DNA of 64,000 nt, taken from Cristatella mucedo. Lineage: Eukaryota; Bryozoa; Phylactolaemata; Cristatellidae. The position numbers and the translations under genes were made by a program. The stretch lies in contig WPIO01000032.1 of the NCBI GenBank assembly GCA_009760855.2, positions 1,777,001 to 1,841,000 of the forward strand, in the 5' to 3' direction. This document shows, one piece after another, positions 36,601 through 49,300 of the stretch (the stretch's first letter is position 1; each line of letters begins with the position of its first letter). Under the pieces are notes generated by a model. The model saw only the letters and a list, made by a program, of their open reading frames with translations. It had not been told where the DNA came from and did no database searches.

Positions 36601-39600
36601 CGGTATTGAGTCCTAGCAGAAGGTATCCTACTTGGTCCATAGCTCACCAGCAGCATAACTCGGTGCACAGGCAATGAACCAAAGTTAGACCAGTGAATGA
36701 AGAAGTGCTACAACTCATGTGATCATGAACGATGGCATCGACACACTCAGCTGTCCAGACACAAATCTGCTACTTCAAGTGAACTCAAAGTATTTCGAGT
36801 GAAAGGTATATTAGTTTTATAATCAATCAGACTTAAGAAAGTTCGCGAAGATCAAAGTCAAATTGAGATCAATGCAGCTAGCAGTTAATTGGATCAAAAG
36901 TGAAATAGAAGGCATAGCAGACTGACATGGGGGGATGGAAGCAAGGGGAGGGCACGTCCTTTCCAGCAGTTACAACTTTCTATATCTTTGCTACTCACTG
37001 CCTCGACTAATGAGAGGGTCAGAACTAAGTTACAGTAACATGGGACGGGACAGAGATGAGAGAGGGATGGCTAGTGGGCACACAATCAGAAAAAGGAGCA
37101 TTTTTGTATGTCATCTACCTTCCCTGATTTAGTGTGCTAGCATGACGTGGTTCTCATATTCGCAAGAGGATGTAAGGCTTAGAGAGGATGGAGGGACTTG
37201 CCACAATATGCTGGAGAGCATCAAGAGCCTTCAAGCACCTTCCAGAATTGAGTCCCAGAGACTGCAAAGATTTAGGTAAACAGCTTTAACTGGCCATTTA
37301 TTCAACAACGATTCCATCTGCAGTTTGAAAACCAACCCAAAATTAGATTGGCCTCAGCTTTGCTCACTAAATAGGCAGTGGCCTTGCAATTAAGGCTGAA
37401 CATAATCCTGAACGAACACTGTGCACTTCTTACTGATTCAATCAAGCAGACCAGAATTTTTTAGCCACCACTTTTTAGCACCATCACACGTGGAATGCCC
37501 ACACGTTTTTAGGATGTCTAGGTATTTATGCTCGTTCACATGCCCTTTTATGCGATAGAAAGTTCTGGTACTAACTGCTGAGAAGCAGCCCTACACCAAT
37601 CATCTCAATGGGGACGAACTGTCTACTAACGGGCTAACGCTCGGCAACTATACGATCACTACAGTGTACAGTATTGAATCTGTCGACTTTACAAGATGGC
37701 CATGTTTGACTGGATAGCTAAGAAAAACGTGACCTTAATCCCCACAGGTCATACGAAGGTCACTATGACATCTATGGTAACATCAAAAGATAGCTCGTGT
37801 TACCCTTGTTGTTTGTGCCAATTTGCATTCCAATTGTTCCATTGGTATTTGAGAAATTTCAATAAATATGTTGCCTGGGGAGCTCAATCCCATAGGGTGG
37901 GGGGCATATCCCCTGCCCCCTTAATTTTGCTTTAAGAAGTTCCGGTATCTGCATGCACGAATAACAGAGTGCCAACTGGCAAAAGGTGTCTGGCCACAGC
38001 CACACACTCATCCAGGATTAAGCCAGAAGAAAGCCGGACCCGAACTTTAGAGATGGGCAGAGAAGTAAATTGACATGCGCCTTCAGGTAGGTCCACGCAA
38101 CTGTTGACTGCCTAGGAACTGTTGATGCTTTCCTTCCCTTCGCCCAGCCCACAGTACAGACAGGATGCAGCTGCTAAAGCCCTGCTGATCATGGCTCTGA
38201 TTATATCAGTCGAATGACTACACAGCCCAGATTTAGTTAGTGGACCGTAACAACTTGGCAATGCCATCAGTGATGGTTTTAACTGTTAGTCTTTTTTCCC
38301 ACGTTACCTCTGAGAAAAGCGTATATCCCACGTCAGTCAAATCCGGCCAACTAACCTGGTTGCCACGGCACTGGCACCTGCCAGGCCCTGCAAAGTGACG
38401 TAAGCAAATAACGCTGTTTGTGACCCAATAGGTAGCTACCTCTCGAAGGCCAGTCCCAGTGCACATGCTATGCCTAACTGGTTGCCAGTCATTAATTAGA
38501 GGCTCATAGTCCACTTGTCGAGGGGCTATACCTCTTAAGAGCCATACAAGAGAAAGCTAGGCACACCCACAAGGCTCTGTTTAGTGAGTACCGGCCTCTG
38601 GAACCCTGTAAGGTTAAGAAATAGGGCAACTAAATAAGCCGGAGCTTAGAAATGGATACTCGGCCTTTACAATGTATCGCCGTCTGTAACTCTACAATGC
38701 CACTAGGACTAAGTGGGTGTTATGCTAAGCAGTTTTCAATAGCATGCTCAAAGCCTAAGCAGCTTTCGGGGTGCACAGAACAACCAACAGAAGCCAACAG
38801 ACTTCATCACCAACAGAGAGAGTGAGACACATAGCAGAGTCGGGAGGGTAGTCGAGGAAGTGAGTAGCATGAACGTAGCAGCTCAGGATGGCTGGCTGGA
38901 AAGGATGTGCCACATTCGGCAGCAAGCACACATATATTAATGTTAGTAAGACGTTTGTATGTGCCTTCAGAGAGCTAAATCTTATAATAATAATAACAAA
39001 CTTCATACCCTCAGAGAACCAAAGCTAAGCACTTACATTTGCTGCAAAAGCACGATCGAATGGTTAGTGGTAGCATGCTCAATGACAACCAGCATAACAT
39101 GGTTAGGGGTGATATGCACATGGTCAGCATGCAAATATGGCAAATGGCAGCATGCAGACAGTGCCAGCATGTATTGGGAAAAAAGAACAAATCACAAGTA
39201 CCCACTAAATGCTGTGATAAATAGATGCGTTTTTAGTTTCTTTTTAAATGTGGTCAAGTCAGGGGATGTCGTAATGCAAGTCGGACCTAACAGGAGGGTA
39301 ATTTATATATGCTGTAAAAGATGCATGTCAATGTGGTTAGTAATAACAGTTGACAATCACAGGGAACCTGCAAATTCTACGAGAAGCAGGTGCATTTTTA
39401 GCTTCTCTTTATGTCAAGTCAGGAGATGCCGTGACGTCAGTCGACAGTGAAAATCCCAGGCTTCGGCAGCATAAGAACTAAAGGCACGCTCTCCATATGA
39501 TTTAAGGTCGGTATGAGGCAAAGCTAAATGAGATCGTTGGTCAAGAATTGTGGAATTGAGTTACACAGACTAGGGCCTTCAGAGCAAAAGCATATGTAAC

Positions 39601-42600
39601 CAACAGTCTTTAAGTGAAGAAATGAAACAGCTAATTTATACTCTGCAGAGAACCAGAGTGTACAAGGAGGCTGAAACCTAAGCATCAGTTCATTAGATAT
39701 GCAGGGCAGGCCTTGTGGGCCAGAGTAAGGACTTTGGGATCAACATGATGGCTAGTTGAGGAAGCAGTCTCAATAATGAGATCATTAGCCAATCTAGCCG
39801 GGTGCTTAACTGGGATATATGTGAAAGAACAAAAATCAGTCCCATTTAAATCTTGGCATAACATGGAAAACGATATTTGAGCAAAAGTGAGCAAGATCCA
39901 ATTGTTCTAACCGGAATTTGTTTTACACACAGTGTGCAGCAGGTCAACTGCTTTCCATTAGATAGATGAACCACCAACCAAGCAGGGAATGAGCTCAAGT
40001 GACTAGTGCTATAAAAATAGTTTGCTTTACAAAGACTAATGTAAAGACGAAGTCTTTTCATGGGCTATACCTAAGCAGGAGAACAAGATCACATATTCTA
40101 TCTTGATATTTTCAGACCTACCAGTAGATGCACAGCTGCTGACGTACTGCAGGCCGTCGGCAACCTTAACGGTCAGCCGGTCATCTGTTTCAAGGTCAAA
40201 GAGCTCTTTTGCCAATGCTACCATGACTTCATCAATTTCCACGACCTCGATGACCATCTGTTTGTAAAGAAAAGGTACAGCATGGTGCAGCAAAGTGGCA
40301 AACTATGAGCACCATGATTTAATAGTTACCGGCCTGGACTAAGCAGCAATTATGGCTATCCAACATGCCACACGACGACCAGTTCAATACTTGCAGGGAA
40401 AAATATTTCATAGCATAACATAGTGCATACAGTGATTTACCACCAAAACATGCACCCTGCTCACCGAGCCTTAGCCCAGCAGTGAGGCGCTTGCACTTCA
40501 AGACTAGTGTCGTGGATTCAAGTCCTTCAGCTGGCGAGTGTTTATTATCAGCAGCAAGCAGGGTGAAAGCTGCCGATGCTCGTGAGAAGTTGCATACACG
40601 AGGCTTTGGAATCAGCTGACGTTTACTTTGCCCAGGTTCTCAGCCTAAGGGGCAAGGTGCCGAAACTAAAAAATCCAGGTCGCGGTACAAAGTTACCAAG
40701 TCCTGCGGCCGCAGACAGGGATGGATGCCATTAAGGCTTTTTTGCAGCCATATAAACAAGGCCACTGATAAGACGATCTTCACTTTGCTCTCTGAGGTCG
40801 CTGAGACCTGCTTGCTCATGCTCATACAGTGCAGATAGATGAAGCATTCTACATCCAGCACATGGTAGTTAGGCAGGGACAGGAACCTGCAAACGTTAAC
40901 ACGTCGGGCTGATGCAGGACTATCATGAACCTAACTCGTATTTTGTGAGCTGAACTTTAAGGCTTGTAGGGCTCTTCATAACATCAGATATCACACCGAT
41001 TTGCCACTCTGTGCTCTTCAGTGATCTTATTTTGGGACCGTCGTTTTATGTTTTTAGGATGAATGACCATGCATGTACTGCCCTTTGAGCTTTGTAAATA
41101 AAATAAATATATGCTTGAAAGTTGGACGAATTATATATTCAAGCATGAATAGGCTGATATTGACCCACGTTTAGCAAATAATTGCATACAGGTAACCGAA
41201 AAGCTGACTGAGAGAGCTTTATAGGACCAGAGCTCTTACTTTATTCAGAAGGCCACCTCTAAAGCCAGCCATCAATTTCTATCCCTGCCCAAAATTAGGG
41301 ACCCTATTGCAATGGCTAGATATTGATCTTACTAGGTACGTAGTAAGCCCTTGGTTAGAGTACTGTAAGTCAGTCTAGGGTGGCCTAACAAGAAAAATAG
41401 TTACGCCTCATCAGTTAACACTAATTATAACAATAATAACGATATACATTTATCGTTTGCATATAATCCTAAATAAACTAAATCTATATCCAGGCACTTT
41501 AAAATTAATAAACAAAGATTAGTAGCAAGCATAGTATAATGATTAGAAAGTCATGCAATTGCAAAAAAATATGCTAATGCCCACATGCCAAAACACACAA
41601 AAACATCAGAGCCACTGGTTAGTGGGACATCTGGCAAGTAGCAAGCACTGAATGATGCACAGGTAAGCACAGTGGAACAAAAAAAACGCGGGGTGAAGGG
41701 AAAGTTGAGCACGGAGATGCATTTTTAGCTGACATTTAAAATGATGGAAAGTCAATCCAGGTGGTAAAAGGAACCGGAAGAGAGTTCCGGACTTTCGGTG
41801 CATACGAACAGAAGGCCTGATCACCGAAAGATTTCAAATTAGTGGGTGGAGCACGATATGACTCGCAGCCAAGGAGCACGATATGCGTGAGTCGAGCAAA
41901 GAGTAAGGAAGGGGGGGGGGTTGCAGATAGGTTGGCTAGCACGGACAAGTGAAGTGACACCTTAGCCAGAGAATCTTGAAACTCGATCCAATGCTAGTTA
42001 TTGAGTGGGTGAATCTTAGACAGAAGCAATGTAATGTGCAGCGACAACGTCGACGACCCATCAGCTGACACCGAACACTTTATATATGTTGGAAAGAAAG
42101 AATGCCAAATAAGTAGCCATACTATGTCCAAGTTCAGGAGGCATATAAAGAATTATTCTCACTGATGGAGTGCATGCTGAGTGGAACAGCTGCTCTTTCA
42201 GCTTCTTTTTCAATGTCAAGTAAGGAATGCAGTGATTTCAGTCAGGAATGAACTCCAGACTTTGGGGGTATACGAACTGAAGACACTGTCTCCTAAGGAT
42301 TTGAGGTTAATTAAAGGAACAGCTAAGCGACTTGAGACAGAGTTGCTCTGAAGCTTAAGAGGAAAGTAGTTTAGATGGGTGGGCTGGAGCAAGAAAATGG
42401 AGGGACCTAAAAGTCAGTGACTGAACACCGAAGTCGATATGCTGCTTGAAGTCGATACGCACGTCTGAATGCGGTGGTGATATGTGGCAGTTGCATGAAT
42501 GTTAACGACAGACAAGCCTAGCTGGAGACGTTTGCACCAGCTGTAAGTGACTTGTTACACAAGTTAGAATGCTGGAAGTAGTGAGTTACAAAAATCTACA

Positions 42601-43231
42601 AGGGACATCACAAAATGCATAGACCGGCTTGGCTGAGACATCTTTATCTAAGCAAGCCCAAATTTTAGTAACGTTACACATGCTTCGAGAAGTGGTTACT
42701 CTCAACCAGCATGATGCATAAGCGTTAACTGAAGAGGGGTCACGTTGAGCGGTTCCATTGACTCCTCTGTGGCTGACAGTCTTCCTTCAGTGAATCATGT
42801 GCTGGTTGGCCCCTGGTTTCTCTATCGAATCCCCTATCTCAGAGCAGCTGAGTTGTCGGCAGGGGGTCTGGAGCCCGAATCAACCAATCGGGTTCGGGGC
42901 AGGAGTGAGGCTGCGGGATATTCTAGCTGCATCTGGGGCTGCTGGAGCTTCTAACTGCAAGAGCAGGCATTCTGGGAAATCCGTTTTCTTCGGAAATGAT
43001 GAGGGCTTGTATCTGAGGTCGAGCTGTAACCTCGACACCGGCTGGCAGTTTTCTGCCAGTAGTGCGACACGTGACCGACACGTGACCGACACGTGACCGT
43101 GAATGCTAGCCCGAGCTTAGCTGACAATAACGCTGTATCTTTTCTCCTTAGCAGACAGCAATACCAGCACGGCTGGCGCCGTCAGAGGCTCGACTGGTGC
43201 ATGCCAAGATCAGGAGAGAGAGAGAGAGCAA

Positions 43232-43328
<97 letters not shown>

Positions 43329-46300
43329 CAAAGTAAGAGATTGATAAAAGAGAGGGCAAGAGGATCTATCGGCCGGGAGCAGCAGCTTAACACTGTTGCA
43401 GCCATAACCTGCTATGCAGGTAATCCCTGGCTACTGGCTATTCACTTACCTTAGGGAAGCAACTGTGGAGAAAGGATGGCAGTGCTCCTCCACCGAGCCC
43501 GATTATTAGGACAAGTAGACTTTTTTCCAAAATATCTGAAAAGTGAATGAGCTCATAACAGGGATAGAGAATGCCGAACAGCCTGGCTGCTGCCACTGAC
43601 ATGCCACTCGCAAAAGTATTATTAATGTTTTAGCATTTACTGAGCAAATACCCACACCCTTGCATGCTTGCACCAGCACAAGATGATAATGCCGATGCAA
43701 TAATAACTAAGCTAAGGGTCCCATGCTGAAAGATCATGACTTGCAGTTTATGAAGTGGCAAAATCTCCAGCAGTAGCGAAGCCCTGATGATGCTAGAAAG
43801 GTGGAAAAACTTAATTTAACATAAGGAAAGGTACAGCAGGGTCACTTCACAAGACTTCACTCTCTACTCATGGTGGCAGCGAGTACAGAAAGGACTTAGC
43901 AAAACGCTGTCGTGACATGGGACGTTTGCACAAGTGAGTACACAATCGCGGCATCTTTAGAAGAAATGGAAATGACACCACATTAACAAGGCGGGGTTAC
44001 CCCTGAGCCCCTAATCTACTACCAAAAATGTGCTCACTTTCTATTGTCTGTTCCCTTTGTGAGCTACCTGCAGCAGCACAGCCTGTACACATGCTGCTGC
44101 TGAAGGTCATTGATTAGGAGGTGTGCAGGCAATCAGAATGAGCCAGCCTGTGGACACCCAAGTGCAATAATAGGCAGCATGGATGCAGCCTCAGTGAAGA
44201 CAGCCGGGGCTCTCGAAAGATACAGAAGGGCAAGTGCCAGTCGTGTGCAGGTAGATGATTAGAATAATCAGTACAGGTACAGCCTGACTCGGCCAGCCAC
44301 AGCACGAGTGCATTGCAAAAATTCTTACACAACTCCACAAGACCTGCCACGGCTTGGCCCGTTTCTACCTAGTAGAACTGTTGCATAAGTTTCAGCCTCT
44401 TCTTGCCATACAATAAATTAATGGCTCCACTCTTACGCTTAAAGATCATCGGCTACAGCAGCTTGACCTCTGCAGGTCCTAGATTGCAGAACTCATTTCC
44501 ACAATTCTAATGCAACTCTCCTGCTGCCGACCATGGCAAATAATTTCCAGCCGCCATGAGCAGCTACTTCCACGCTACTCACTACCTCAACTGTCCTGCT
44601 AACCCAGCTTATGATTCTCACTTTCTCTTTGTTGCACGAGATGAAGTCTGTTGGCTACCACACGCTCATCGAAAGCCGCTAATCAGGGCTTATATAGTGC
44701 GCTACTGAAAACTCCCCTGCCTAACACCGACTTAATCCTAGTGGCTTTGTAGAGCTACAACCGGAGATACATTACATTAGAGGCAGCCTAGCAGAGCACA
44801 AAGGTCGCAGGTTCGATGTGTGAGGTCCGTTCCAAGCCTGCAAAGCTGGGACCAAGGGACAGCAAGAAAGCCTGCACAGGCTTGTCTGCACGGGTCCACA
44901 AGAGACTGCCCAAGACTTCGAAGTATAATCAGGCATTTTATAATTTTGACAAAAACACCTATCCGACCTCCTTGACCCTCTAGTGTACTGGATGAACCAG
45001 TCACTCCACTAAGCCTTCTCTTAAGTCTCGTGGTTCCTTGTACTAAACTGACATCCTTTGGAGATAGGCTATACAGTTTCTATGAAGCAAGTCTGGTGCA
45101 CACTGCTGGCTTTTGTCACATTTACTACACATCTTGTCCGGCGTAAAGCCGTACTCGTGCCACTCAGTTTTCCACGTGTCTAAAGTGAACGTCTCCTTTC
45201 CGGTGAGCCTTGCCTACTTACCTGTACACGATTCAGTCACACTACGAACCAGGGGCCATATAAATCAGTGCCCGTCTTCTTGCTTACATGCTTATCTAAG
45301 TACAATAACTTCCATGTTAGTAACTCTCGGCTATTGTTTCTCTTGCAGAGAGCTGTCAAGTGCCCGGACAGAGATTTGATTCTCTTAGGAAATGATGCAA
45401 AATAAAATATTTCATTATTATTATTATTATTATAAGTACGATCACAGCATTTGTGTCAGGCACCTATGTTGGTTGAGTGCATTTACCTCAGCAGGGCAAC
45501 ATTACAAGCGAGCAATGCATATGGCCGACAAAACTTCGACTGCCAAGCAGCAATGCTTTGTAGAAAATGCTCTTGGCTGGCAGGCAGGACGACAGATCAG
45601 TAGGTAAAGGCACTAGGAGTTGCCGCCCCGGCCGGGTTTAATACATTTGCCGAGCTGACAGATCCAAATAAATATGCAGGCATTTATGTAATTTCACTGG
45701 CTAGCTATCAATCACTTTGTCAACTAGACTAGGGTGTAATTCCCGTACGCCACCCCTAAGCATGGTATAAAATGTAGTTTCTCACAGAGGCACCAGCTAA
45801 TGCACAATTATCAGCAGTAAACCAGTCACTTCTGCAACCGATACATGGTACAGACAAGAGCCACGTACAGGAAGCCGTATGCTAAGCAACGACGTAGCAC
45901 CCAGTTTCCATTTTTATGCATGAGCTCTGAACTCTGGGCAGGGCGCATTCTCTGTCACGGGGAGAGCCTCCTCTGAACTCTACTGCTGAAATACCTCCAG
46001 CAAAGAATGTTCTTTATTTGAGCAAGGTGCTTGCTGCCACATGTCAAGGCTCGTGTTCTTTCACCAAACCACACACAGCTACTTTGCTGTGGCATAGCTT
46101 AGCCTTATCTAAATACAGGGCCAAGGGAAAAAGCTCCGTGGCTGCCAAACCATGCAGTATACTGCCGTGACATAAGCAGGTTCGGTGACCAGCAAAACCA
46201 ATAGTCTTCCAGAAATCTTCCGAGGAGAGCCACACTGAAAAGGTTGCAAACCAGAATTTGTGGGTCATATCGAGCCGCAGCCCCCAGGGTGCCGGGCTGC

Positions 46301-49300
46301 CGAATTTCAGGCGAGCGATGTCTCCCACCAGTGAAAAACTTGGAACTGCAAGCACTCACACGAGATACTTCTGATGTCTATCATTCGGCCAGAGGCCAGG
46401 AAAAACAATAACTTTCACTATGTCATCCACAGGATGCACTGCACAACAAATACTACATCAGCTCTCCAATGCTCAATTCCGATGCAGAAATTGGCAACAT
46501 TAAAAGGCAAAGAGGCAAGCAAGCCGAGCGCACGCCCCCAATGCCACAGGTGACCATGTCCACGCAAGAGGCCAGTTGTGCGGATCAGACAGAGCCGACG
46601 AGTGCTCGACGATCCACACAACCAAACCTCAGAGGAAAGGTTTGACAGGACGCCCAGTTGGACCGTGCTTCTGAGGCAAACTGGCATTGGCTTTCTCAGC
46701 TTGCCGGTGAAGGTTTTACTCCAATCTACCAATTGGATCCTCACATGCTACTCCAGGTACCGGGTCGGGGCGGCAGCGCCTCGCAATGGAAGCCTCGGGG
46801 GGGGGGGAGGCTAATTTCGGTGCCCTGTATATCTTTGCTCCTTGATGGCGAGCACTCGGAGGACACAGGAGTTTGCGGCTCAGCAAAGCGTGCCAGCTAG
46901 CAAGAGATACAGTTCACACAACACACACGAGAAAGCTGATGTGAGCTGCTACCACCTGCAACGAACTACTTCAGCCAAAAAAAGTGAGAGTGGCCTGATG
47001 CTTTGCACTGATAATCCCAGCCTTAGGGGTCAGGTCTCACAGCTAAAGCAACAAGTCTTGGCAATCTTACGCAGTGGCTATCTTGCACCAGTAACCCAGC
47101 TCTCCGATAAAGACTGTTGAAACATCATCAATTGAACGACAATACATCAAACTTACTAGTTTTGAGCAAACCTAGTGCTACTCAGAAACGTGAAAGCCAA
47201 ATTTTCGAAAAGGACTCGACTAGCTTATCTCCAGTGGCCTCTGCATGGAGTCTGGACGCCCTGTTCTAGCTGACCTTTTGCCAGATGACCACACCAGCTA
47301 AAGAGTCAAGTCTGTCAGCTGCTAGTGTAATAAGGTACTTGCAGTTGGTGCCACACTCTGAAGCTACTAGTCTGTCGCAATCGTTGCAACTGCAATATGA
47401 CAACTGCACCGACCTGCACTGGCTCCCCATCAAGCAGTTCACATCGTTCAGTTATCGACTTCAAGGTTCTCACTCGTTTTTAGGTCAATTCATTCTCCTG
47501 CTCTGGCCTACCCGTCGGAAATACTTGCTAATCAGGCTTCCGCCTTCCACTAGATCTTTTTCTCCAGCCAACCTACCTGAACTTCTTCCTAATCAGGCTA
47601 AGTATCGGGCCACCTGATCTTTCGACTCAAGTTATTTGCCTATACCTAGTACGAACCTCAAATCCTTTGGAGACTTTGCCTCTACTTCGTATGCTCCCAA
47701 AGCATGGAACTCCTTCCAACTGATGTCACAACGTCCCCCGACTTGACATTTAACAAGGAGCTAATAAATCACGTGTTCCACATATCATTTGCTCCGTCTG
47801 TGTAAATTGTCCCTTGCCTGCTTAGGCATGCTGAAATAGTGCATGTATCACTAACCAATTGACATGCCTTTTTCATATATAAACTATATAAGCAGATAGT
47901 AACTTTAGTGAATTTTACTATTATTACCATATGTGAAGCACATACATAGAGATTAGGTTCTCTTAGGGCATAATACAAATGAATTTTATTTATATAAATT
48001 AAAGCCTGGCTTTTCAACACAAATAGGCAGATATGTGAAGCAAAAGGCAAAGCAGACCCACTTTTCCTGTGTGCTGAGGAGTTTCTCTATCTTCATGGGC
48101 AACATAAACCATCAGGTATCGTCATCATGAAGCAAACAACCCAGGTAGCTGTTCACAATTTGAACCAATCGTTGCATAAATGGCAATTGACCGAAGCGAT
48201 CACACAGTAACCTTCCCCAAATAGCAGCTGCAGATGAGACAAAGGCATCTAAAGGATGCTTTTGACCACATCACAAAACCTTACGAAAATACCGGAGCAC
48301 TAATGCAAACTTGAATACACGAATCCCGACCAGGTGCTAATAGCCGGATCGTTAGGGGCAACATCAGTCGACACTGGCATAAGCAGTTTAGCAACAGAGC
48401 AATAGTAGCAGCAGCTCAAAAACTCATTACCATTCTGCATAAGCCTAAGAGGCTTGCACCAACAGACTTCATCTCACCCAACAACGATAAACAGAATCAT
48501 TGCTGAGTCAGGAGAACAGACTTGGAAGTGAGTAACATGGAGGTACCAGCTCAGGACGGCTGCAAAGAAGGCTGCAAAGGATTTACCAGAGTCGGTAGCA
48601 GGAGAGAAAATGCAGTTGCATAAGAATTGTGGGATTGAATTCTGCAGTCTAGGATCTGTAGAGCAAAAGCTTCTGTCACCAACAGTCGTCAAGCAAAGAA
48701 ATGAAACTGCTAATTCATTGTCCTTAGTGTACCTTCGGGTATAAGGAGGCTGAAACCGGTACAGCAGTTCAGCTAGAAGTTCCTATCCTAATCAAAGAAG
48801 ACAACAAGTCCTTTGGACCCTATTCCCACTGTCCTGCTCTTACGTTGCATTGATATGTTGCTGCCATGCATAACTAACATAATTAATATGTCAGGCGGTT
48901 GCTTTCATGACCTCGGTCCCGAGGTCGTGGGTTCGATTCCTGCAGTGGGAGATCCTTTATCGCTACTGCAAGCGGTGGCGATAGCCACCAAGTCTCTTCT
49001 GTCGCTATACAAAAAAGGCTGTTTAAGCAGCTAAGATTAGCCTCAGATCATGTCCCAGCACCTTTAAAAAAAGCTGTAGTCAGGCCACTTCACAAGAAAG
49101 TGACACTAGACCAAGAGAACTTGAGCAACTTCTGCCCAGTCTCCCTTCTAATAATAATAATAATGCACTCGATAAAGTGCCCTCAGAGAACTCAATCTCT
49201 TTCTACCATTCCTATCAAAGACACTGGAATGGGTCGTGGCAGACCAGCTGAACTCACACATTGCAAGTTCAAACCTTGCTAGTAAGTTCCAGTCTGGCTT

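Noticed and set aside
41240-41290. Possible SAM motif AGFRGG on minus
   Set aside because: Preceded at once by an in-frame stop and out of register; exon f at 43450-43535 carries the real GLGGG motif.
25740-43790. CTGATGA words as hammerhead ribozymes
   Set aside because: No matching GAAA core and helices nearby at any of the sites I looked at.
43745-43812. Possible METTL13 exon reading HHQGFATAG on minus
   Set aside because: The splice phase does not fit its neighbours; the exon at 52090-52182 fits in phase, spacing and similarity.
44939-45004. [11 protein letters not shown] on minus as a METTL13 SAM loop
   Set aside because: No flanking family similarity and no proper splice sites; superseded by exon f.
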